A stretch of DNA of 64,000 nucleotides from NCBI RefSeq assembly GCF_000743535.1, contig NZ_AVCJ01000006.1, forward strand, positions 19,213 through 83,212. Direction: 5' to 3'. This document shows positions 50,402 to 63,031 of this stretch, one piece after another (the first letter of the stretch is position 1; each line of letters begins with the position of its first letter). The DNA comes from Arenimonas donghaensis DSM 18148 = HO3-R19 (GTDB taxonomy: Bacteria > Pseudomonadota > Gammaproteobacteria > Xanthomonadales > Xanthomonadaceae). Under the pieces are notes generated by a model. That model saw only the letters and a program-made list of their open reading frames with translations. It had not been told where the DNA came from and searched no databases. Both the position numbers and the translations under genes were made by a program.

Positions 50402-50423
50402 GCCATTCCTCCGGAAAACATCT

Positions 50424-52151
50424 TCAATGCCAGCGCGCGACGACGCGCGCGGCGAGTTCGGCGGGCGCGCCCGAGGCGGCACCCGCCTGCGCCACCGCCT
50501 CGGCGGCGCTGGGGTCGAAACAGCCGGACGGGTCCTGGGCCAGGACCAGGCCACCGGCCGCGTGGATTTCGATCACCGCCGCCACCAGGGCCGGGTCGGC
50601 GCCGCTGAGCACCAGTACCCCGCTTTCGGCCGGGAGCAGTGCGTCCAGCACGTCGGCCAGGCCACCGCTGGCGAAGGCGAGGTTGTTGCCGTCGCGGCGC
50701 GCGCCCATGCCGGGCGGCAACACCACGACGCGGCCCGGGAAGGCGAGCTTGCCTTCCTGGGCGAGATCGATCGGCATCTGGCTGGCCTTGGACAACTGGC
50801 CGACCAGGCGGTCGTGCTTGCCGGTGTCCAGGTGCTGGTAGAGCAGCACCGGCAGCGGCAGGTTGACCGGCAGCGCCGCCAGCAGCTGGCGCACCGCATC
50901 CGGGCCACCCAGTCCGGCCAGCACCAGCAAGGCGCCGGCATGCATGGACTGGCTGGGCGCCGCGTCCTGTTCGGCCAGGCTCAGGCGGCTGTTGCGCGGC
51001 GGCGGGGTCTCCGACACCGGGGCGAAGGCGACTTCGACGGGTTCATCGGGCGGGGCGTCGTCCATCGGCGCCAGCTCCAGGTTGCCGAAGCCACCGAAGC
51101 TGCTGGTGCCGGCCGCGGGCGCGGGCGCCGGAGCCGGCGGCGAGGCGGCCGGTGCCGATTCCGCTGGCGCCTGCGCATCGGGTTCGTCGAAGCTCAGGTC
51201 GAACGTGGGATCGGCGGGCTGCTGGCGCTGGTCGTTGGCTTCGAAGGCCTCGAGCTGCGCGGCCAGCGCCGCGACGTCGTCGTCGAGGGCGTCGGCCGGC
51301 GGTGCATCCTCGTCGCTGAAGCTGGAGAAGTTCACCGGGCCGTCGGCGAGCTCCATGTCGGCGAGCAGGGGCTCGTCGCCAGGCTCGTCCGCCAACCGGA
51401 AGTCCTGGGGCGCGTCGTCCTGCAGGCGCGGCAGGCTGTCTTCGTCCTCGAGCGACAGGCTGTCACCGAAATCCATCCCGGCATCCTCATCGGCGCCGTC
51501 ATCGGCCGGGGGGGCGGGATCCGAGTCGCCGCCGCCGGCCAGGGCCTGTTCCAGGCCACTGAGGTCCAGCTCCAGGTCCAGGTCGACCTCGTCGGACGCG
51601 CCGGCACTCGCCGACGACGCACCGTCATCGGATCGGGGCTCGTCCGAGAGCTTGGGCTCGGCGGGCACCCATTCGGACAGGTCGACGGACTCGGAAGCGT
51701 AATCCTCGAGCCGCTCACCGGCCATGACGTCGGCGGGCTTGGGCGGCGCACCCGGCTCCATCCGCGAGAAATCCATCTGCGGCAGCGGATCGGCACCCCC
51801 GGGCATGGGCGGCAAGACATCGGTGCCAACCAGTTTGGCCGCCAGGTGACGGGCCCAGCGGGCCAGGTCCCAGCCATCGAGTTCGCGGGTGACTTCGGCG
51901 TCGTCGTAGAGGACCTGGACCCCGGGCTGGGCCAGCAGGTCGTCGAAGCGCTCCAGGGCATCTTCGATCGCCGGCTCCAGGCTCACCAGCACCACGCGCG
52001 GGGAATGACCCGCCACGTCGGCCGGGTCGAGCTCGGACGGGTCGCCTTCGGCCACCAGGTCGGCACCCAGCTCGGCCAGGGCCCGGCGAAGCTGGTCGCG
52101 GGCATTGCCCGGCCGGGCAAGCAGCGCGACGCGCACCGCCGCCTCAGCCAT
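50424..52151 (-). CDS. chpB: ChpB-like methylesterase homologue, probably degenerate
   Basis: A protein of 575 residues: an N-terminal receiver-like part (1-115), an acidic, disordered linker rich in Asp, Ser, Pro and Ala (about 150-400), and a C-terminal CheB-type methylesterase fold (407-575). The receiver lacks the usual phospho-Asp (VVLVSLEPA in that place). The esterase nucleophile motif GxSxGG reads AGLGG (412-416), so Ser is missing; the relay His440 (YQHLD) and a possible Asp519 (LSGAD) remain. It overlaps chpA by 8 bases and lies 22 bases before chpC. Normal CheB/ChpB has about 345 residues. Confidence 0.8.
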   Translation of the reverse strand: MAEAAVRVALLARPGNARDQLRRALAELGADLVAEGDPSELDPADVAGHSPRVVLVSLEPAIEDALERFDDLLAQPGVQVLYDDAEVTRELDGWDLARWARHLAAKLVGTDVLPPMPGGADPLPQMDFSRMEPGAPPKPADVMAGERLEDYASESVDLSEWVPAEPKLSDEPRSDDGASSASAGASDEVDLDLELDLSGLEQALAGGGDSDPAPPADDGADEDAGMDFGDSLSLEDEDSLPRLQDDAPQDFRLADEPGDEPLLADMELADGPVNFSSFSDEDAPPADALDDDVAALAAQLEAFEANDQRQQPADPTFDLSFDEPDAQAPAESAPAASPPAPAPAPAAGTSSFGGFGNLELAPMDDAPPDEPVEVAFAPVSETPPPRNSRLSLAEQDAAPSQSMHAGALLVLAGLGGPDAVRQLLAALPVNLPLPVLLYQHLDTGKHDRLVGQLSKASQMPIDLAQEGKLAFPGRVVVLPPGMGARRDGNNLAFASGGLADVLDALLPAESGVLVLSGADPALVAAVIEIHAAGGLVLAQDPSGCFDPSAAEAVAQAGAASGAPAELAARVVARWH

Positions 52152-55100
52152 CGACCTGCTCCTGCTCCATGCCCAGCATCTCGAACACGTTTCGCATCAG
52201 TTCGACTTCCTGGTAGGGCTTGCCGAGGTAACGGTTCACGCCGATGTCGAAGGCGCGTTGGCGGTGCTTCTCGCCGGTTCGCGAGGTGATCATGATGATC
52301 GGCACGTCCTTCATGCGGGCGTCCGAGCGCATGTTCTGCGCCAGCTCGTAGCCGTCCATGCGCGGCATTTCGATATCGAGCAGCATCAGGTCGGGAATGA
52401 CGTCGGCCATCTTCTCGATGGCATCGATGCCGTCCTTCGCGGTCAACACCTCGAAGTTGTGGCGTTCGAGCACGCGACCGGTGACCTTGCGCATGGTGAT
52501 CGAGTCGTCCACCACCATCACCATCGGGACGCGATGCACCTTCGCCGGGGTCGCGGCAGCCGCGGCCGCGGCTTCCGCGGCGTGGTCCACCGAGGCCTGG
52601 CGGCGCACCAGCGGCGCGACGTCGAGGATCACGACCACGCGGCCGTCACCCATGATGGTGGCGCCGAAGATGCCCGGGATCGAGTTGACCTGCGGACCGA
52701 CCGGCTTGACCACGATTTCCTTGCTGCCCAGCACCTGGTCGATGCAGATGGCGGCGCGCAGGTCACCCGAGCGTGCCAGCAGCAGAGGCATCTGCAAGCT
52801 GTCCTGGGCCTTGGCGGTGGAATGGCCGATGAGCCGGCCCAGGTCGTGGATGGCGTAGGACTCGCCGGCGTAGGTGAAGCTGGGTTCGCCGCTGGCGAGC
52901 TGCTTGTCGAGCTCTTCGCGATCGATGCGGCCCACGCCCTGCACCGAGGCGATCGGCACCGCGTAGCTGGTTTCGCCGATCTTGACGAACACCGCCTGGG
53001 TGACCGCCAGGGTGAACGGCAGCCGGATGGTGAAGGTGCTGCCCTTGCCCTGCTCGGAGTCGATGATCAGCGTGCCGCCGAGCTGGCGGATTTCGCTGTA
53101 GACCACGTCCATGCCGACGCCACGACCGGCCAGGCGGCTGACCTGGGCGGCCGTGGAGAAACCGGTTTCCAGGATGAAGCCGTACAGCGCGTTGTCGGAG
53201 ACTTCGGCGTCGGCCTTGAGCAGGCCGCGTTCGATCGCCTTCTTGCGGATCGCTTCCTTGTCCAGGCCGCGGCCGTCGTCGCTGATCTTGAGCACGACTT
53301 CCGAACCTTCGCGCAGCACCTGCACGCGCACCGTGCCTTCTTCGGGCTTCTTGGCCTTGCGCCGGTCTTCCGGCGACTCCAGGCCGTGGGCAACGGCGTT
53401 GCGCAGCATGTGTTCGAGCGGCGCGGTCATGCGGTCGAGGACGTTGCGGTCCATTTCACCGCTGGCACCGTCGACCTTGAGGTTGACCTGCTTGCCGGTG
53501 TCGGAGCTGGACTGGCGCAGCACGCGGCGCAGTCGCGGCACCAGCGCGTCGAAGGGCACCATGCGCGTGCGCATGAGGCCTTCCTGCAGGTCCGAACTCA
53601 CCCGCGACTGCTGCAGCAGCAGGGTTTCGTACTGGCGCACGAGGTCGTCGAGCGATCCCTGCAGGCTGGTCAAGTCGGCCGCCGACTCGCCCAGCGAGCG
53701 CGACAGCTGCTGCTGGGTGGTGAAGCGGTCGAGTTCCAGCGGATCGAAGGTTTCTTCGCTGGTTTCGCCTTCGCGCTGGTAGCGCGCGATGATCTGCGCC
53801 TCGGTTTCGATGTCGAGCTTGCGCAGCTGGTCGCGCAGGCGGCTGGTGGTCTGGCCCAGTTCGCCCAGGTTGCTGCGGAAGGCACCGAGCTGCTGCTCGA
53901 GTCGGGCGCGGTAGATGGCGACTTCGCCGGCGTAGTTGACCAGGCGGTCGAGCAGGTCGGCGCGGATGCGGACCTGTTCCTGCGGGGCGCGCACGCCCGA
54001 ACCGTCCTCTTCCTCGCCCAGGCCCTCGATGGGCGCGGACAGCGGGGCCATGCCGCCAACGGTCGGTCCGCTGGCAATCTGGGTGGCGCGGTTGATCGCC
54101 GCTTCCTCGGCTTCGGCCGCCTTGCGGTCGAGCGCGGTTTCGCGCGGCGCGGCCGGCGCGTCGGGCGTGGCCGCCTTCTCGGGCGTGGCGTGGCCGGCAT
54201 CGAGGGGCTTGCCCTTGGCGAGCGCGTCGATCTGGCCGATCAGGTTCGCCGGGAGCGCGATGGCCTTGCGTTCACCGACGCGGGTGACCATGACGTGCAG
54301 GCGGTCGAACGCGCGTTCGAGCACGACCACGCCAGCCGGATCGAGTTCGCGGCGGCCTTCGGCCACGACTTCGAGCAGCGACTCCATGGCGTGGCCCAGC
54401 TCGCCGACCGGGAAGATGCCGGCCATGCGGGCACCGCCCTTGAGCGTATGCAGGTCACGCTGCAGGCCGACCACCAGTTCGCGGTCGGACGGGTTGTCGC
54501 GCAGCTCGGCCAGCATGCCGTCGGAATGGTCGAGCAGGTCTTCGGATTCTTCCAGGAAGATGTCCAGCAGCTCGACGTCCAGGTCGCTGGTGTCGAGCGC
54601 GGCGTCGGGATCCTCCGCGTCGATGGCCAGCGGGACCTGGGCACGCGAACCGGTGTCGGAAGCCACCGCGGTCTCGACCTCGGGCTCGACGACCTCGGGC
54701 TCGACGACCTCGGGCTCGACGACTTCGGGCTCGACCACTTCGGGTTCGACGACCTCGGGTTCGGCGACCTCGGGTTCGGCGTCTTCGGATTGTTCTGTTT
54801 GATCGGCTTCCGGGACCTGGCCTTCGGCGGGCGCGCCGTCGGGCGACGTCGCGGCTTCGAGCTCTTCGAGCGACATGCCGTAGAGCTCGTCGACGGAGGC
54901 GTCCCCGGACGAAGCTTCATTGGCCGCTGCCTCGGCGGCGGCAGCCTCTGCAGCGGCAGCCTCTGCGGCGGCGGCTTCTGCGGCGGCGGCCTCGGCGGCT
55001 GCTTCTGCCGCGGCGGCTTCGGCGGCTGCCAGCGCGGCGGCTTCCTCGGCCAGCCTCGCCTCTTCAGCCTGGCGTGCTTCCTCGGCGGCTCGGGCCTCCT

Positions 55101-58100
55101 CAGCCTGGCGCGCTTCTTCGGCGGCGCGCGCTTCTTCGGCGGCGCGGGCCTCTTCGGCCTGGCGGGCCTCTTCGGCAATGCGCGCTTCCTCGGCGGCACG
55201 GGCTTGGGCTTCGGCAGCCTCGGCGGCGGCGGCTTCGGCGGCAGCGGCTTCCTCGGCGGCACGGGCGGCGGCTTCCGCCGCCTGGCGGGCTTCTTCCTCG
55301 GCCGCCTGGGCGGCGGCTTCTTCGGCGGCGCGCGCCTGGGCGGCTTCGGCCTCGCGGGCAGCCTCCTCGGCGGCGGCCGCTTCGTCGGCAGCCTGGGCCG
55401 CGGCAGCTTCCGCTGCTTCGGCTTCGGCCGCGGCCTTCAGGGCCGCCTCGGCGGCCTGCACGTCTTCGTCGGAAATGGACTCGCCGGTATCGGCTTCCGT
55501 GACCGACAGCATCGGCGCGGCGTCCGCGTCCGGGGTGGCTGCCGCGTCCGCGAGGAAGGCTTCGAGCGAAATGCGCTCCGATTCCGGGCTCTCCGCCGGC
55601 ATCTGGACGTCGTCGCTGGCCTCGGCGGCCGGCTCGTCGAAGCTGGGCAAACCGGACAGATCAGGCGCTTCCAGGGCAACGGCGGTGGGCAGTTCGCCCG
55701 TGGCGTGGCCATCTTCCGGCCCCATCGGGGACATCGGCGTGGTCGCTTCCGGCATCGCGTCGCGCAGCGCCACCAGGCGCGCGGCCAACTCCGGATAAGC
55801 GGGCAGCGCGGCCCCGGGCCGCTCGAGCACGTCGACGGTATCGCGGATGGCGGCCGCCACTTCGGCGACGGCGGCGACGCCCTCCTGGCCCGGCACCACC
55901 TGCGCCGCCAGCGAACGCTTGAGCAGGCCTTCCAGCGGCGAGGTCAGGCTGGTGAGCACGGTGACCTCGGTCATCGCGAACGCGCCGTTCATCGTATGCA
56001 CCGAACGCAGCAGCGGATCGCTTACCGGCTGCGGACCCTGGCTTGCGCAGCTGGCCAGCCAGGCGTCGATGGTTTCCAGATGGCCCGCGACCTCCGGCTT
56101 GAGGATTTCGAACAGCACCGGGTCGATGGCGAAACCCGACTCCGTGGACGGCGGCACCTGTGGGCCGTCTTCGGCCGGAGCCTCGACCACCGGCTCGGGT
56201 GCGGCCGCCTCGGCATCCTGCGTCGCGGACCCGGCCTGCGGCGCGTCGGTCGCGACGACCGGTGCCTCGGGCGCGGCCGCAACGGCGACCGGCTCGTAGA
56301 ACACCTCTTCGCCAGCCGCCACGCGGTCGGCGATGGCTTCGATGCCACTGAGGTCGGCGTGGACGGTTTCACCCTGCAGCGCGGCACGCAGCAAGGGCAA
56401 GGTGTTGAAGGCATTCTCGATCAGCGACACCACCGCCGGGCTGGCGGCACGGGTGCCGTCGAGCACGCGGTTGAGCATGGACTCGACCTTCCAGCTGAAC
56501 TCGCCCAGGGTCTTGGCGCCAACCAGGCGGCCGCTGCCCTTGAGGGTGTGGAACACGCGGCGGATCGGCCGCAGCTGCTCCATGTTGTCCGGCTGCTTGC
56601 GCCAGTTGGGAAGGATCTGCTCGAGGCTGGCGATTTCCTCCTGGAACTCTTCGAGGAAGACTTCGCGGATCTCATCGTCGATCTCGTCGCTGGCCCCGTC
56701 GAAACCCGGGATGGCCGGCAGGCCCGCCGCGGCGGACGCCGACTCGGCGGCGGATTCGGCGACCATCTCGACGGGCGCTTCGTGCTGCGGTTCCGGCTCG
56801 GGATCGCTGGCCGGTTCCGACGCGGTCTCGGCGTGCGCCGGCAGCGGCTCCTGACCGGCGGCCGTGTCGCCGGCCGTCAGTTCGGCCGGGAGCTCCAGGT
56901 CGATGCCCAGATCCGGGAACTCGGGCGCCTGTTCCTCCGGCGCGGGAGGCGGCGCGACCGGGGTGGCGGGCGGTTCGGGTTCGGCGGCGGCCACGGCGGC
57001 GCTGGGCACCGTCGATGCCGGCGGCGCCAGGTCTTCGGCCGGCAGCGGCCAGTAGCCGAGCGACTCGAGGTTCTGGCGCGCGACTTCGAGGATCTGCTCG
57101 CGCTTCGGGCGACGGTCGCGCAGGGCCTCGAGGAAATACTCCAGGCTGGCCAGCGCGTCGGCCAGGCGGTCCATCTGCTGGCCGTTGGGAACACGGCGGC
57201 GACGCAGCAGTTCGTTCTCGCTGAACTTGCGCACGGCGGCGAGGTACTGCGGTGCGTCCTGGATCTCCAGGATGCGCAGGGCGCCGGCGACTTCCTCGAG
57301 CAGGCGCGGCACGTCCGCCAGCTGGGCGTGGTCCCAGTGGGTTTCCACGAAGGCGACGAAACACTGCCGGGCCTGGGCGAAGTTGGCGATGGCCTCCTTG
57401 ACCAGCACCTCCAGCACCTGGCGAGCCTCGCTGCCGGGCAGCAGGCGTTCGGTGCTGGCGGCTTCTTCGTCGGCCGGGGCTTCGGCTTCGCCCAGTCGTG
57501 CCACCTGGTCGTCGAGCGAGGCTTCGACGTAGAGCAGCGCGCCGGCGATGTCGAGCAAGGCCGACTCGTCGGCGGCACGTTCGCCGCTGGCGATGGCATG
57601 GATGGCGGTGCGCTGGTCCTGCACGACCCGGCGCGGCACGCCCAGGCCGAGCATGCCCAGGGTGTCGGCGACGCGGTCCAGGGCCTCGGCCTGTTCGCCC
57701 AGGTCGCCCGAATTGGCTTCCGGCGTGCGCAGGTGCAGGTCGAGCGCGTCCTTGACGCGCAGGAGGTCTTCCTTGATGGCGCCGGCGACGGTGGACAGCA
57801 GCGCCTTGTTGCGTCCGCTCAGGCTGCCACGGGCGTGGGCCAGTTCGGACTCGCTGGGCATGTACTGGCCCAGCCCGAAAACTTCGCGGATCTCGCCGAT
57901 GCGGCCACCTTCGGTGGGTGCATGGGCGACGAAATAGAGCAGCTGCCGGGTCAGTTCCAGCGGCGGATCGCTGCGGAAGGCGGCATCCCCGCCTTCGGCG
58001 AGGCGCTTGATTTCCTGTTCGACCTTGGCCAGCGCCTGCTTGAGCGGCTTGCTGGCCTCGAACGCGCCCTTGGCGAGGGCGTCGAGCGTGCCGGCGGCGA

Positions 58101-58752
58101 CCCAGAACAGGCGGCGGGCGTGTTCGGCGTCGGTGATCGGCACCAGCTGTTCGCAGACGTCGGTGAGGTCGCGGATGGTGTTGGGGCTGTTGTCGTCCTT
58201 GAGCCAGCGCAGCAGTGCCGACTGGAACAGGCCACGCATGCCTTCGGCGCGACGGCGCATTTCTTCGGCCGACAGCGGCTCGGCCGGGCCGGCGGCGGAC
58301 GCCGGCAGCGGCCGCGACAGGTCGGGCGAAAACAGCACGGACTCGGACAGGCCCTTCTCGCCGCGCGGTTCGCGCAGTTCGTTGAGCAGCGGCAGCAGCA
58401 CGATCGGGATGTCACGGTGGCCCGACTGCAGGCGCTCGAGGTAATCGGGCAACTGCACGATGCCGCGCATCAGCGCGGCGTAGCCAATGTCGCGGTCGGC
58501 GACCTTGCCTTCCTGAAGCGCTTTGGCCAGGTGCTCCATTTCTTCGGCCACCATGGCGGCGCCGTAGAGCTCGACCATGCGCAGGGTGCCCTGCACCTGG
58601 TGCAGCAGCGACGAACACGCCTGCAGCTGCGCCGGGTCTTCGCCTTCCTCAACGTAGGCCTCGAGGGCCTGCCGGGCCTGGCGAAGGGTTTCGTCCAGTT
58701 CCGGCTTGACCCAGGTGAGCGTGGTGAAATCGATGTTTTCGTGCAGCCTCAT
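52144..58752 (-). CDS. chpA: ChpA/PilL-type hybrid chemosensory histidine kinase
   Basis: A protein of 2202 residues, the central kinase of type IV pilus chemosensing. Order: N-terminal FimL-like region with a degenerate Hpt-like site (QVQGTLRM, near His51) and another near 430-500; an Hpt with HTLKGS near residue 734; an Hpt-like domain with HTMNGA near 917; an Ala/Glu helical stretch (about 1100-1282) and EPEVV repeats (1324-1359); a third Hpt (HTLKGG near 1433); dimerisation, ATPase ([15 protein letters not shown] near 1779; [11 protein letters not shown]) and CheW domains; and a C-terminal receiver (phospho-Asp near 2125 in [13 protein letters not shown]). It passes phosphate to PilG. Confidence 0.95.
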   Translation of the reverse strand: MRLHENIDFTTLTWVKPELDETLRQARQALEAYVEEGEDPAQLQACSSLLHQVQGTLRMVELYGAAMVAEEMEHLAKALQEGKVADRDIGYAALMRGIVQLPDYLERLQSGHRDIPIVLLPLLNELREPRGEKGLSESVLFSPDLSRPLPASAAGPAEPLSAEEMRRRAEGMRGLFQSALLRWLKDDNSPNTIRDLTDVCEQLVPITDAEHARRLFWVAAGTLDALAKGAFEASKPLKQALAKVEQEIKRLAEGGDAAFRSDPPLELTRQLLYFVAHAPTEGGRIGEIREVFGLGQYMPSESELAHARGSLSGRNKALLSTVAGAIKEDLLRVKDALDLHLRTPEANSGDLGEQAEALDRVADTLGMLGLGVPRRVVQDQRTAIHAIASGERAADESALLDIAGALLYVEASLDDQVARLGEAEAPADEEAASTERLLPGSEARQVLEVLVKEAIANFAQARQCFVAFVETHWDHAQLADVPRLLEEVAGALRILEIQDAPQYLAAVRKFSENELLRRRRVPNGQQMDRLADALASLEYFLEALRDRRPKREQILEVARQNLESLGYWPLPAEDLAPPASTVPSAAVAAAEPEPPATPVAPPPAPEEQAPEFPDLGIDLELPAELTAGDTAAGQEPLPAHAETASEPASDPEPEPQHEAPVEMVAESAAESASAAAGLPAIPGFDGASDEIDDEIREVFLEEFQEEIASLEQILPNWRKQPDNMEQLRPIRRVFHTLKGSGRLVGAKTLGEFSWKVESMLNRVLDGTRAASPAVVSLIENAFNTLPLLRAALQGETVHADLSGIEAIADRVAAGEEVFYEPVAVAAAPEAPVVATDAPQAGSATQDAEAAAPEPVVEAPAEDGPQVPPSTESGFAIDPVLFEILKPEVAGHLETIDAWLASCASQGPQPVSDPLLRSVHTMNGAFAMTEVTVLTSLTSPLEGLLKRSLAAQVVPGQEGVAAVAEVAAAIRDTVDVLERPGAALPAYPELAARLVALRDAMPEATTPMSPMGPEDGHATGELPTAVALEAPDLSGLPSFDEPAAEASDDVQMPAESPESERISLEAFLADAAATPDADAAPMLSVTEADTGESISDEDVQAAEAALKAAAEAEAAEAAAAQAADEAAAAEEAAREAEAAQARAAEEAAAQAAEEEARQAAEAAARAAEEAAAAEAAAAEAAEAQARAAEEARIAEEARQAEEARAAEEARAAEEARQAEEARAAEEARQAEEARLAEEAAALAAAEAAAAEAAAEAAAAEAAAAEAAAAEAAAAEAAANEASSGDASVDELYGMSLEELEAATSPDGAPAEGQVPEADQTEQSEDAEPEVAEPEVVEPEVVEPEVVEPEVVEPEVVEPEVETAVASDTGSRAQVPLAIDAEDPDAALDTSDLDVELLDIFLEESEDLLDHSDGMLAELRDNPSDRELVVGLQRDLHTLKGGARMAGIFPVGELGHAMESLLEVVAEGRRELDPAGVVVLERAFDRLHVMVTRVGERKAIALPANLIGQIDALAKGKPLDAGHATPEKAATPDAPAAPRETALDRKAAEAEEAAINRATQIASGPTVGGMAPLSAPIEGLGEEEDGSGVRAPQEQVRIRADLLDRLVNYAGEVAIYRARLEQQLGAFRSNLGELGQTTSRLRDQLRKLDIETEAQIIARYQREGETSEETFDPLELDRFTTQQQLSRSLGESAADLTSLQGSLDDLVRQYETLLLQQSRVSSDLQEGLMRTRMVPFDALVPRLRRVLRQSSSDTGKQVNLKVDGASGEMDRNVLDRMTAPLEHMLRNAVAHGLESPEDRRKAKKPEEGTVRVQVLREGSEVVLKISDDGRGLDKEAIRKKAIERGLLKADAEVSDNALYGFILETGFSTAAQVSRLAGRGVGMDVVYSEIRQLGGTLIIDSEQGKGSTFTIRLPFTLAVTQAVFVKIGETSYAVPIASVQGVGRIDREELDKQLASGEPSFTYAGESYAIHDLGRLIGHSTAKAQDSLQMPLLLARSGDLRAAICIDQVLGSKEIVVKPVGPQVNSIPGIFGATIMGDGRVVVILDVAPLVRRQASVDHAAEAAAAAAATPAKVHRVPMVMVVDDSITMRKVTGRVLERHNFEVLTAKDGIDAIEKMADVIPDLMLLDIEMPRMDGYELAQNMRSDARMKDVPIIMITSRTGEKHRQRAFDIGVNRYLGKPYQEVELMRNVFEMLGMEQEQVDG
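54676..54780. repeat. Seven 15 bp tandem repeats in chpA
   Basis: Seven 15 bp units of the type GACCTCGGGCTCGAC encode EPEVV five-residue repeats on the minus strand. The first three units (54676-54720) are identical at the DNA level, so the array expanded recently and could vary in copy number by slippage without breaking the frame. Confidence 0.9.
54906..55450. repeat. Ala/Glu low-complexity tract in chpA
   Basis: About 180 residues (1100-1282 of ChpA) consist mostly of Ala, Glu, Arg and Gln in TolA-like heptads ([11 protein letters not shown] and EAAAAEAAA). They form a probable single long helix or coiled coil between phosphotransfer domains. The DNA is a degenerate array of GCGGCTTC/GCCTCTTC words. 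Confidence 0.85.
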
Positions 58753-58831
58753 GCCGAGGTCCTGTCTAGGCAGGGACGTCCGGGGGGACGGCCATGCCGG
58801 TGTGTGGCCAGGGGCGGGCCGGGGAGGATGA

Positions 58832-60877
58832 TCAACCCGGCAGCTTGAAGTCGGCGACCGAACGACGCAGGTCGGCCGCCAGCTGCGCCAGGTTTCCGAT
58901 CGACTCGGCCGTCTGGTTCGCGCCCTGCGAGGTCTGGGTGGTGATCTCCTGAATCACGGACATGGTGGCCGTGATGTTGGTCGCCGCGGTGGACTGCTGG
59001 CGCGCCGCCTGGGAGATGTTCTGGATGAGGTCCGCGAGATCGTTCGACACCTTTTCGATCTCGCCCAGGGCCAGGCCCGCGTCCTCGGCGAGTCGGGCAC
59101 CGGCCACCACTTCCGCGGTCGTCTGCTCCATCGAGCTGACCGCTTCGTTGGTATCGGACTGAATGGTCTGGACCAGGGCCTCGATTCGCTTGGTGGCGTT
59201 CGAGGCGCGTTCCGCGAGTCGCTGCACTTCGTCGGCCACGACCGCGAAGCCTCGGCCTGCTTCACCGGCGGAGGCCGCCTGGATGGCCGCGTTGAGCGCG
59301 AGGATGTTCGTCTGTTCGGAGATGTCGTTGATCAGTTCAACGATGGAACCAATTTCCTGCGAGCTTTCACCCAGTCGCTTGATTCGCTTCGAGGTTTCCT
59401 GGATCTGGTCACGGATGTTGTCCATGCCCTGGATCGTCTGGCGCACCACTTCGGCGCCCTTTGCGGCGATCTGCACCGAGCGCTGGGCCACGTCGGCCGA
59501 TTCGGCGGAGTTCTTGGAGACCTCGTCGATGGACGATGCGATTTCGTTGATCTGCGCCGAGGCGCTGGTGATCTGCTGCGCCTGGTGTTCCGCGGCTTCG
59601 GCCAGGTGCATGGCGGTTGCCTGGGTTTCCTGGGCCGAGGCGGCCACCTGCACGGCGGTTTCGTTGATCGTGCCGACCAGTCGTCGCAGCTCGTCGACGG
59701 TGAAGTTGATGGAGTCCGCGATCGCGCCCGTGATGTCCTCGGTGACGGTGGCCTTGACGGTCAGGTCGCCTTCGGCCAGCGCGCCCATTTCGTCGAGCAG
59801 TCGCAGAATCGCTTCCTGGTTGCGCTGGTTCAGTTCCTGCGTGGTCGCGGCGCGGCGGCCGAGGTCGCGGAAGATGGTGGCCAGCAGGCCGATCAGGGCG
59901 ACGATGACGCCGATGCCGCCGCCGATGGCGAAGTAGTTGTTCGGGAAGATACGCTGGTAGTTGATGCTGTCGAAGCTGGAGAACAGCGCCTGGCTGTTTT
60001 CAAGCAGCACGTTCGACTCTTCCGAGATCTGGGTCGCCGCGCCCTGCACTTCGGCCAGGTCGGCGGACGCGCCCAGGATGATGTCGAGGTCGGTCTGGGC
60101 TTCGGCCCAGAGTTCCTCGGCCACCGCCAGGTTGTCCTGGCCGGCCTGGGTGGTGATGCGCTGGTAGCCGGCGTCGGGGTTGCCGTCGCGGAAGCCGTCG
60201 AGCACCGAGGAGAACACCGTGGCGTCGCGCGAAAGCGCGTCGGCCGCGGACACCGTGCCTTCGCCGCCGGCGATGATTTCCGTCACGCGGCGCGACATGC
60301 GGTCGGCGAGCACGATCTGGCGGTTGGCGATGGATATCTGCGAGGCCGGGGCGTTGGCGTCCGACAGCGAGCGCACGACTTCGTCGAGCTGGAAGGCCAG
60401 TCGCGGCACGCGGGAGATGAACTGCCCGGCCGTATCGGCGAGGTTGAGCACCTGCTCCTCGGAAGCGTTGATGGTTTCGGCCGCCTGGGACATCGGCTCC
60501 CAGGTGTCGGTCACCTTCTCGAGCGCACTGGCGACGCCGCGGGAGTTGGGGTCGTCTTCGTAGCCGGGCACGCCTTCGGTGGTCGACCCGGTGCGCAGGG
60601 CGGCGACGATTTCGTCGACGCGGGCCTTGGTCGCCTTGAACTCGGCGAAGGCGTCGGCGTTGCCGTCGACGGCCTCCTGGGCGTACTTGGCCAGCTGCTG
60701 CGAGAGCACCTGCAGGTCCGCCGTCAGGCCTCGGGCGTTGTTTTCCTGCTCGTTGAGGTAGCCGGCGTAGATGAAGTTCGCACCGAACAAGGCCAGCGAG
60801 ATGATCAGGATGATCGTCCAGAACCGGATGCCGAAGTTGGTGAACCTGTCGGTGATCGAGCGCGAGTTAGTGCTCAT
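58832..60877 (-). CDS. pilJ: Methyl-accepting chemotaxis protein PilJ
   Basis: A protein of 681 residues: TM1 (about 18-38), two PilJ-type periplasmic sensor domains (40-310), TM2 (about 315-340), a HAMP-like linker ([13 protein letters not shown]) and a cytoplasmic signalling helix bundle with the tip [19 protein letters not shown] and [18 protein letters not shown]. Gln and Ser in the tip follow PilJ, not classic MCPs. It senses surface contact or pilins and controls ChpA. It lies 60 bases behind pilI. Confidence 0.95.
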   Translation of the reverse strand: MSTNSRSITDRFTNFGIRFWTIILIISLALFGANFIYAGYLNEQENNARGLTADLQVLSQQLAKYAQEAVDGNADAFAEFKATKARVDEIVAALRTGSTTEGVPGYEDDPNSRGVASALEKVTDTWEPMSQAAETINASEEQVLNLADTAGQFISRVPRLAFQLDEVVRSLSDANAPASQISIANRQIVLADRMSRRVTEIIAGGEGTVSAADALSRDATVFSSVLDGFRDGNPDAGYQRITTQAGQDNLAVAEELWAEAQTDLDIILGASADLAEVQGAATQISEESNVLLENSQALFSSFDSINYQRIFPNNYFAIGGGIGVIVALIGLLATIFRDLGRRAATTQELNQRNQEAILRLLDEMGALAEGDLTVKATVTEDITGAIADSINFTVDELRRLVGTINETAVQVAASAQETQATAMHLAEAAEHQAQQITSASAQINEIASSIDEVSKNSAESADVAQRSVQIAAKGAEVVRQTIQGMDNIRDQIQETSKRIKRLGESSQEIGSIVELINDISEQTNILALNAAIQAASAGEAGRGFAVVADEVQRLAERASNATKRIEALVQTIQSDTNEAVSSMEQTTAEVVAGARLAEDAGLALGEIEKVSNDLADLIQNISQAARQQSTAATNITATMSVIQEITTQTSQGANQTAESIGNLAQLAADLRRSVADFKLPG

Positions 60878-60938
60878 GACTGAACCTCATCCCCTGAATT
60901 AAAAGACTGCTGCAAAAATTTGGCTTCGTATGACCGCA

Positions 60939-61499
60939 TCAGGCCGTGGCCTGGCGGAATTCGGGGGTGCGGGTCAGCAAGGACATGCTGAACACACCCC
61001 AGGTCTGGTCGGCCAGCTGGTAGGCCTGGCCGATGAAATGGCCGTAGCGGCCCTCGATGTCGCCGGCCGAGTCGGCCCGATGCGAGTCGTTGAAGGTTCG
61101 CTGGCCAAAAAGTTCGTCGATGGTCACGGCGACGTTCCCGCCGGCCTGGCGCACCACCAGCACGCGCTGGCCTTCGTGCACGACCGTGCGCTCGCCTTCC
61201 AGGAACATCTTCAGGTCGACCACCGGCAGCAGGCTGCCGCGGACGTTGGCGACACCCATCATCCAGTTCTGGGCACCCGGCACCGGCGTGACCGGCGGCA
61301 GCGGCAGGATTTCCACGACTTCGTCGAAGGACGACACCAGCCGGCGCTTGCCCAGGCGGAAACCAACGCCGCGCCAGTGGCCCGGCGCCTCGACCATTTC
61401 AGGACGACCGGCCTCATGGGCCAGCGAGCGCTGCTCGTAGTCGAGCAGGACCTCGAACGGACCCGGGCGCTTGTTCTGCGATGACGAGTGTTTTGCCAT
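60939..61499 (-). CDS. pilI: CheW-like adaptor PilI
   Basis: A protein of 186 residues: a basic 40-residue N-terminus, then a CheW fold (GVGFRLGKRRLVSSFDEVVEIL; WMMGVANVRGSLLPVVDLKMFLEG; a final strand pair SAGDIEGRYGHFIG). It couples PilJ to ChpA. The ATG at 61499 is used, the longer frame being part of pilG's 3' region. pilG ends 7 bases upstream, with no pilH between them. Confidence 0.93.
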   Translation of the reverse strand: MAKHSSSQNKRPGPFEVLLDYEQRSLAHEAGRPEMVEAPGHWRGVGFRLGKRRLVSSFDEVVEILPLPPVTPVPGAQNWMMGVANVRGSLLPVVDLKMFLEGERTVVHEGQRVLVVRQAGGNVAVTIDELFGQRTFNDSHRADSAGDIEGRYGHFIGQAYQLADQTWGVFSMSLLTRTPEFRQATA

Positions 61500-61506
61500 G
61501 GACTGC

Positions 61507-61896
61507 TCAGCCACCCGGGACGTAGGTGCGGATGGCCGAGAGCAGCTCATCGCGGGTGAAGGGCTTGGTGAGGTATTGCTCGGAGCCGACGATGCGGCCG
61601 CGCGCCTTGTCGAACAGGCCGTCCTTGGAGGACAGCATGATCACCGGCGTCTGCTTGAACATCTGGTTGTTCTTGATCAGGGCGCAGGTCTGGTAGCCGT
61701 CCAGGCGCGGCATCATGATGTCCACGAAGACGATCTGGGGCTGGTGGTCGGCGATCTTGGCCAGGGCCTCGAATCCATCGGTCGCCGTCACGACGTCGCA
61801 ACCCTCCTTCTTGAGCAAGGTCTCGGCGGTCCGCCGGATGGTCTTTGAATCGTCGATGACCATGACCCGCAAGCCGGCCAGGCTGTTGTCGTCCAT
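61507..61896 (-). CDS. pilG: Type IV pilus response regulator PilG
   Basis: A stand-alone receiver of 129 residues with Asp15-Asp16, phospho-acceptor Asp59 in IVFVDIMMPRLDG, Thr/Ser in MLSSKDG and Lys in YLTKPF. The run IDDSKTIRRTAETLLKKEGC is almost the same as in Pseudomonas PilG, so this is PilG and not PilH. GGGAG lies 7-11 bases before the ATG at 61896. It relays ChpA signals to the pilus extension machinery and to cAMP signalling. Confidence 0.95.
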   Translation of the reverse strand: MDDNSLAGLRVMVIDDSKTIRRTAETLLKKEGCDVVTATDGFEALAKIADHQPQIVFVDIMMPRLDGYQTCALIKNNQMFKQTPVIMLSSKDGLFDKARGRIVGSEQYLTKPFTRDELLSAIRTYVPGG

Positions 61897-61960
61897 CTCA
61901 CTCCCCATAACGATGCTGTCCCTGGCAATACGGGCCTCCGGGAAGCCCGCAGAATGACAG

Positions 61961-61991
61961 CTTATATCCCAGCCAACACGGAATGTGTCAA
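61961..61991 (-). promoter_or_regulatory. Sigma70 promoter of the pilG-chp operon
   Basis: On the minus strand a perfect TTGACA (61991-61986) and TATAAG (61966-61961) are separated by 19 bases; an overlapping ATATAA gives 18. Transcription would begin near 61954, with a leader of about 58 bases. It is in the 162 bp gap between pilG and the divergent gshB. Confidence 0.6.
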
Positions 61992-62058
61992 GCCGGAGGC
62001 GGATTGCGACGGGGATCACACCCGTGCCCTGATACGCTAGCAGCCCCTCAATACGACG

Positions 62059-63030
<972 letters not shown>

Positions 63031-63031
63031 G

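Noticed and set aside
54676..54780. CRISPR-like array
   Set aside because: 15 bp units in direct contact without spacers, in frame within chpA; no cas genes nearby.
52105..58848. A 2247-codon open frame on the plus strand opposite chpA
   Set aside because: It is the antisense shadow of a very GC-rich gene; its product is rich in His, Arg, Gly and Val with no domain, and the minus strand encodes clear ChpA domains.
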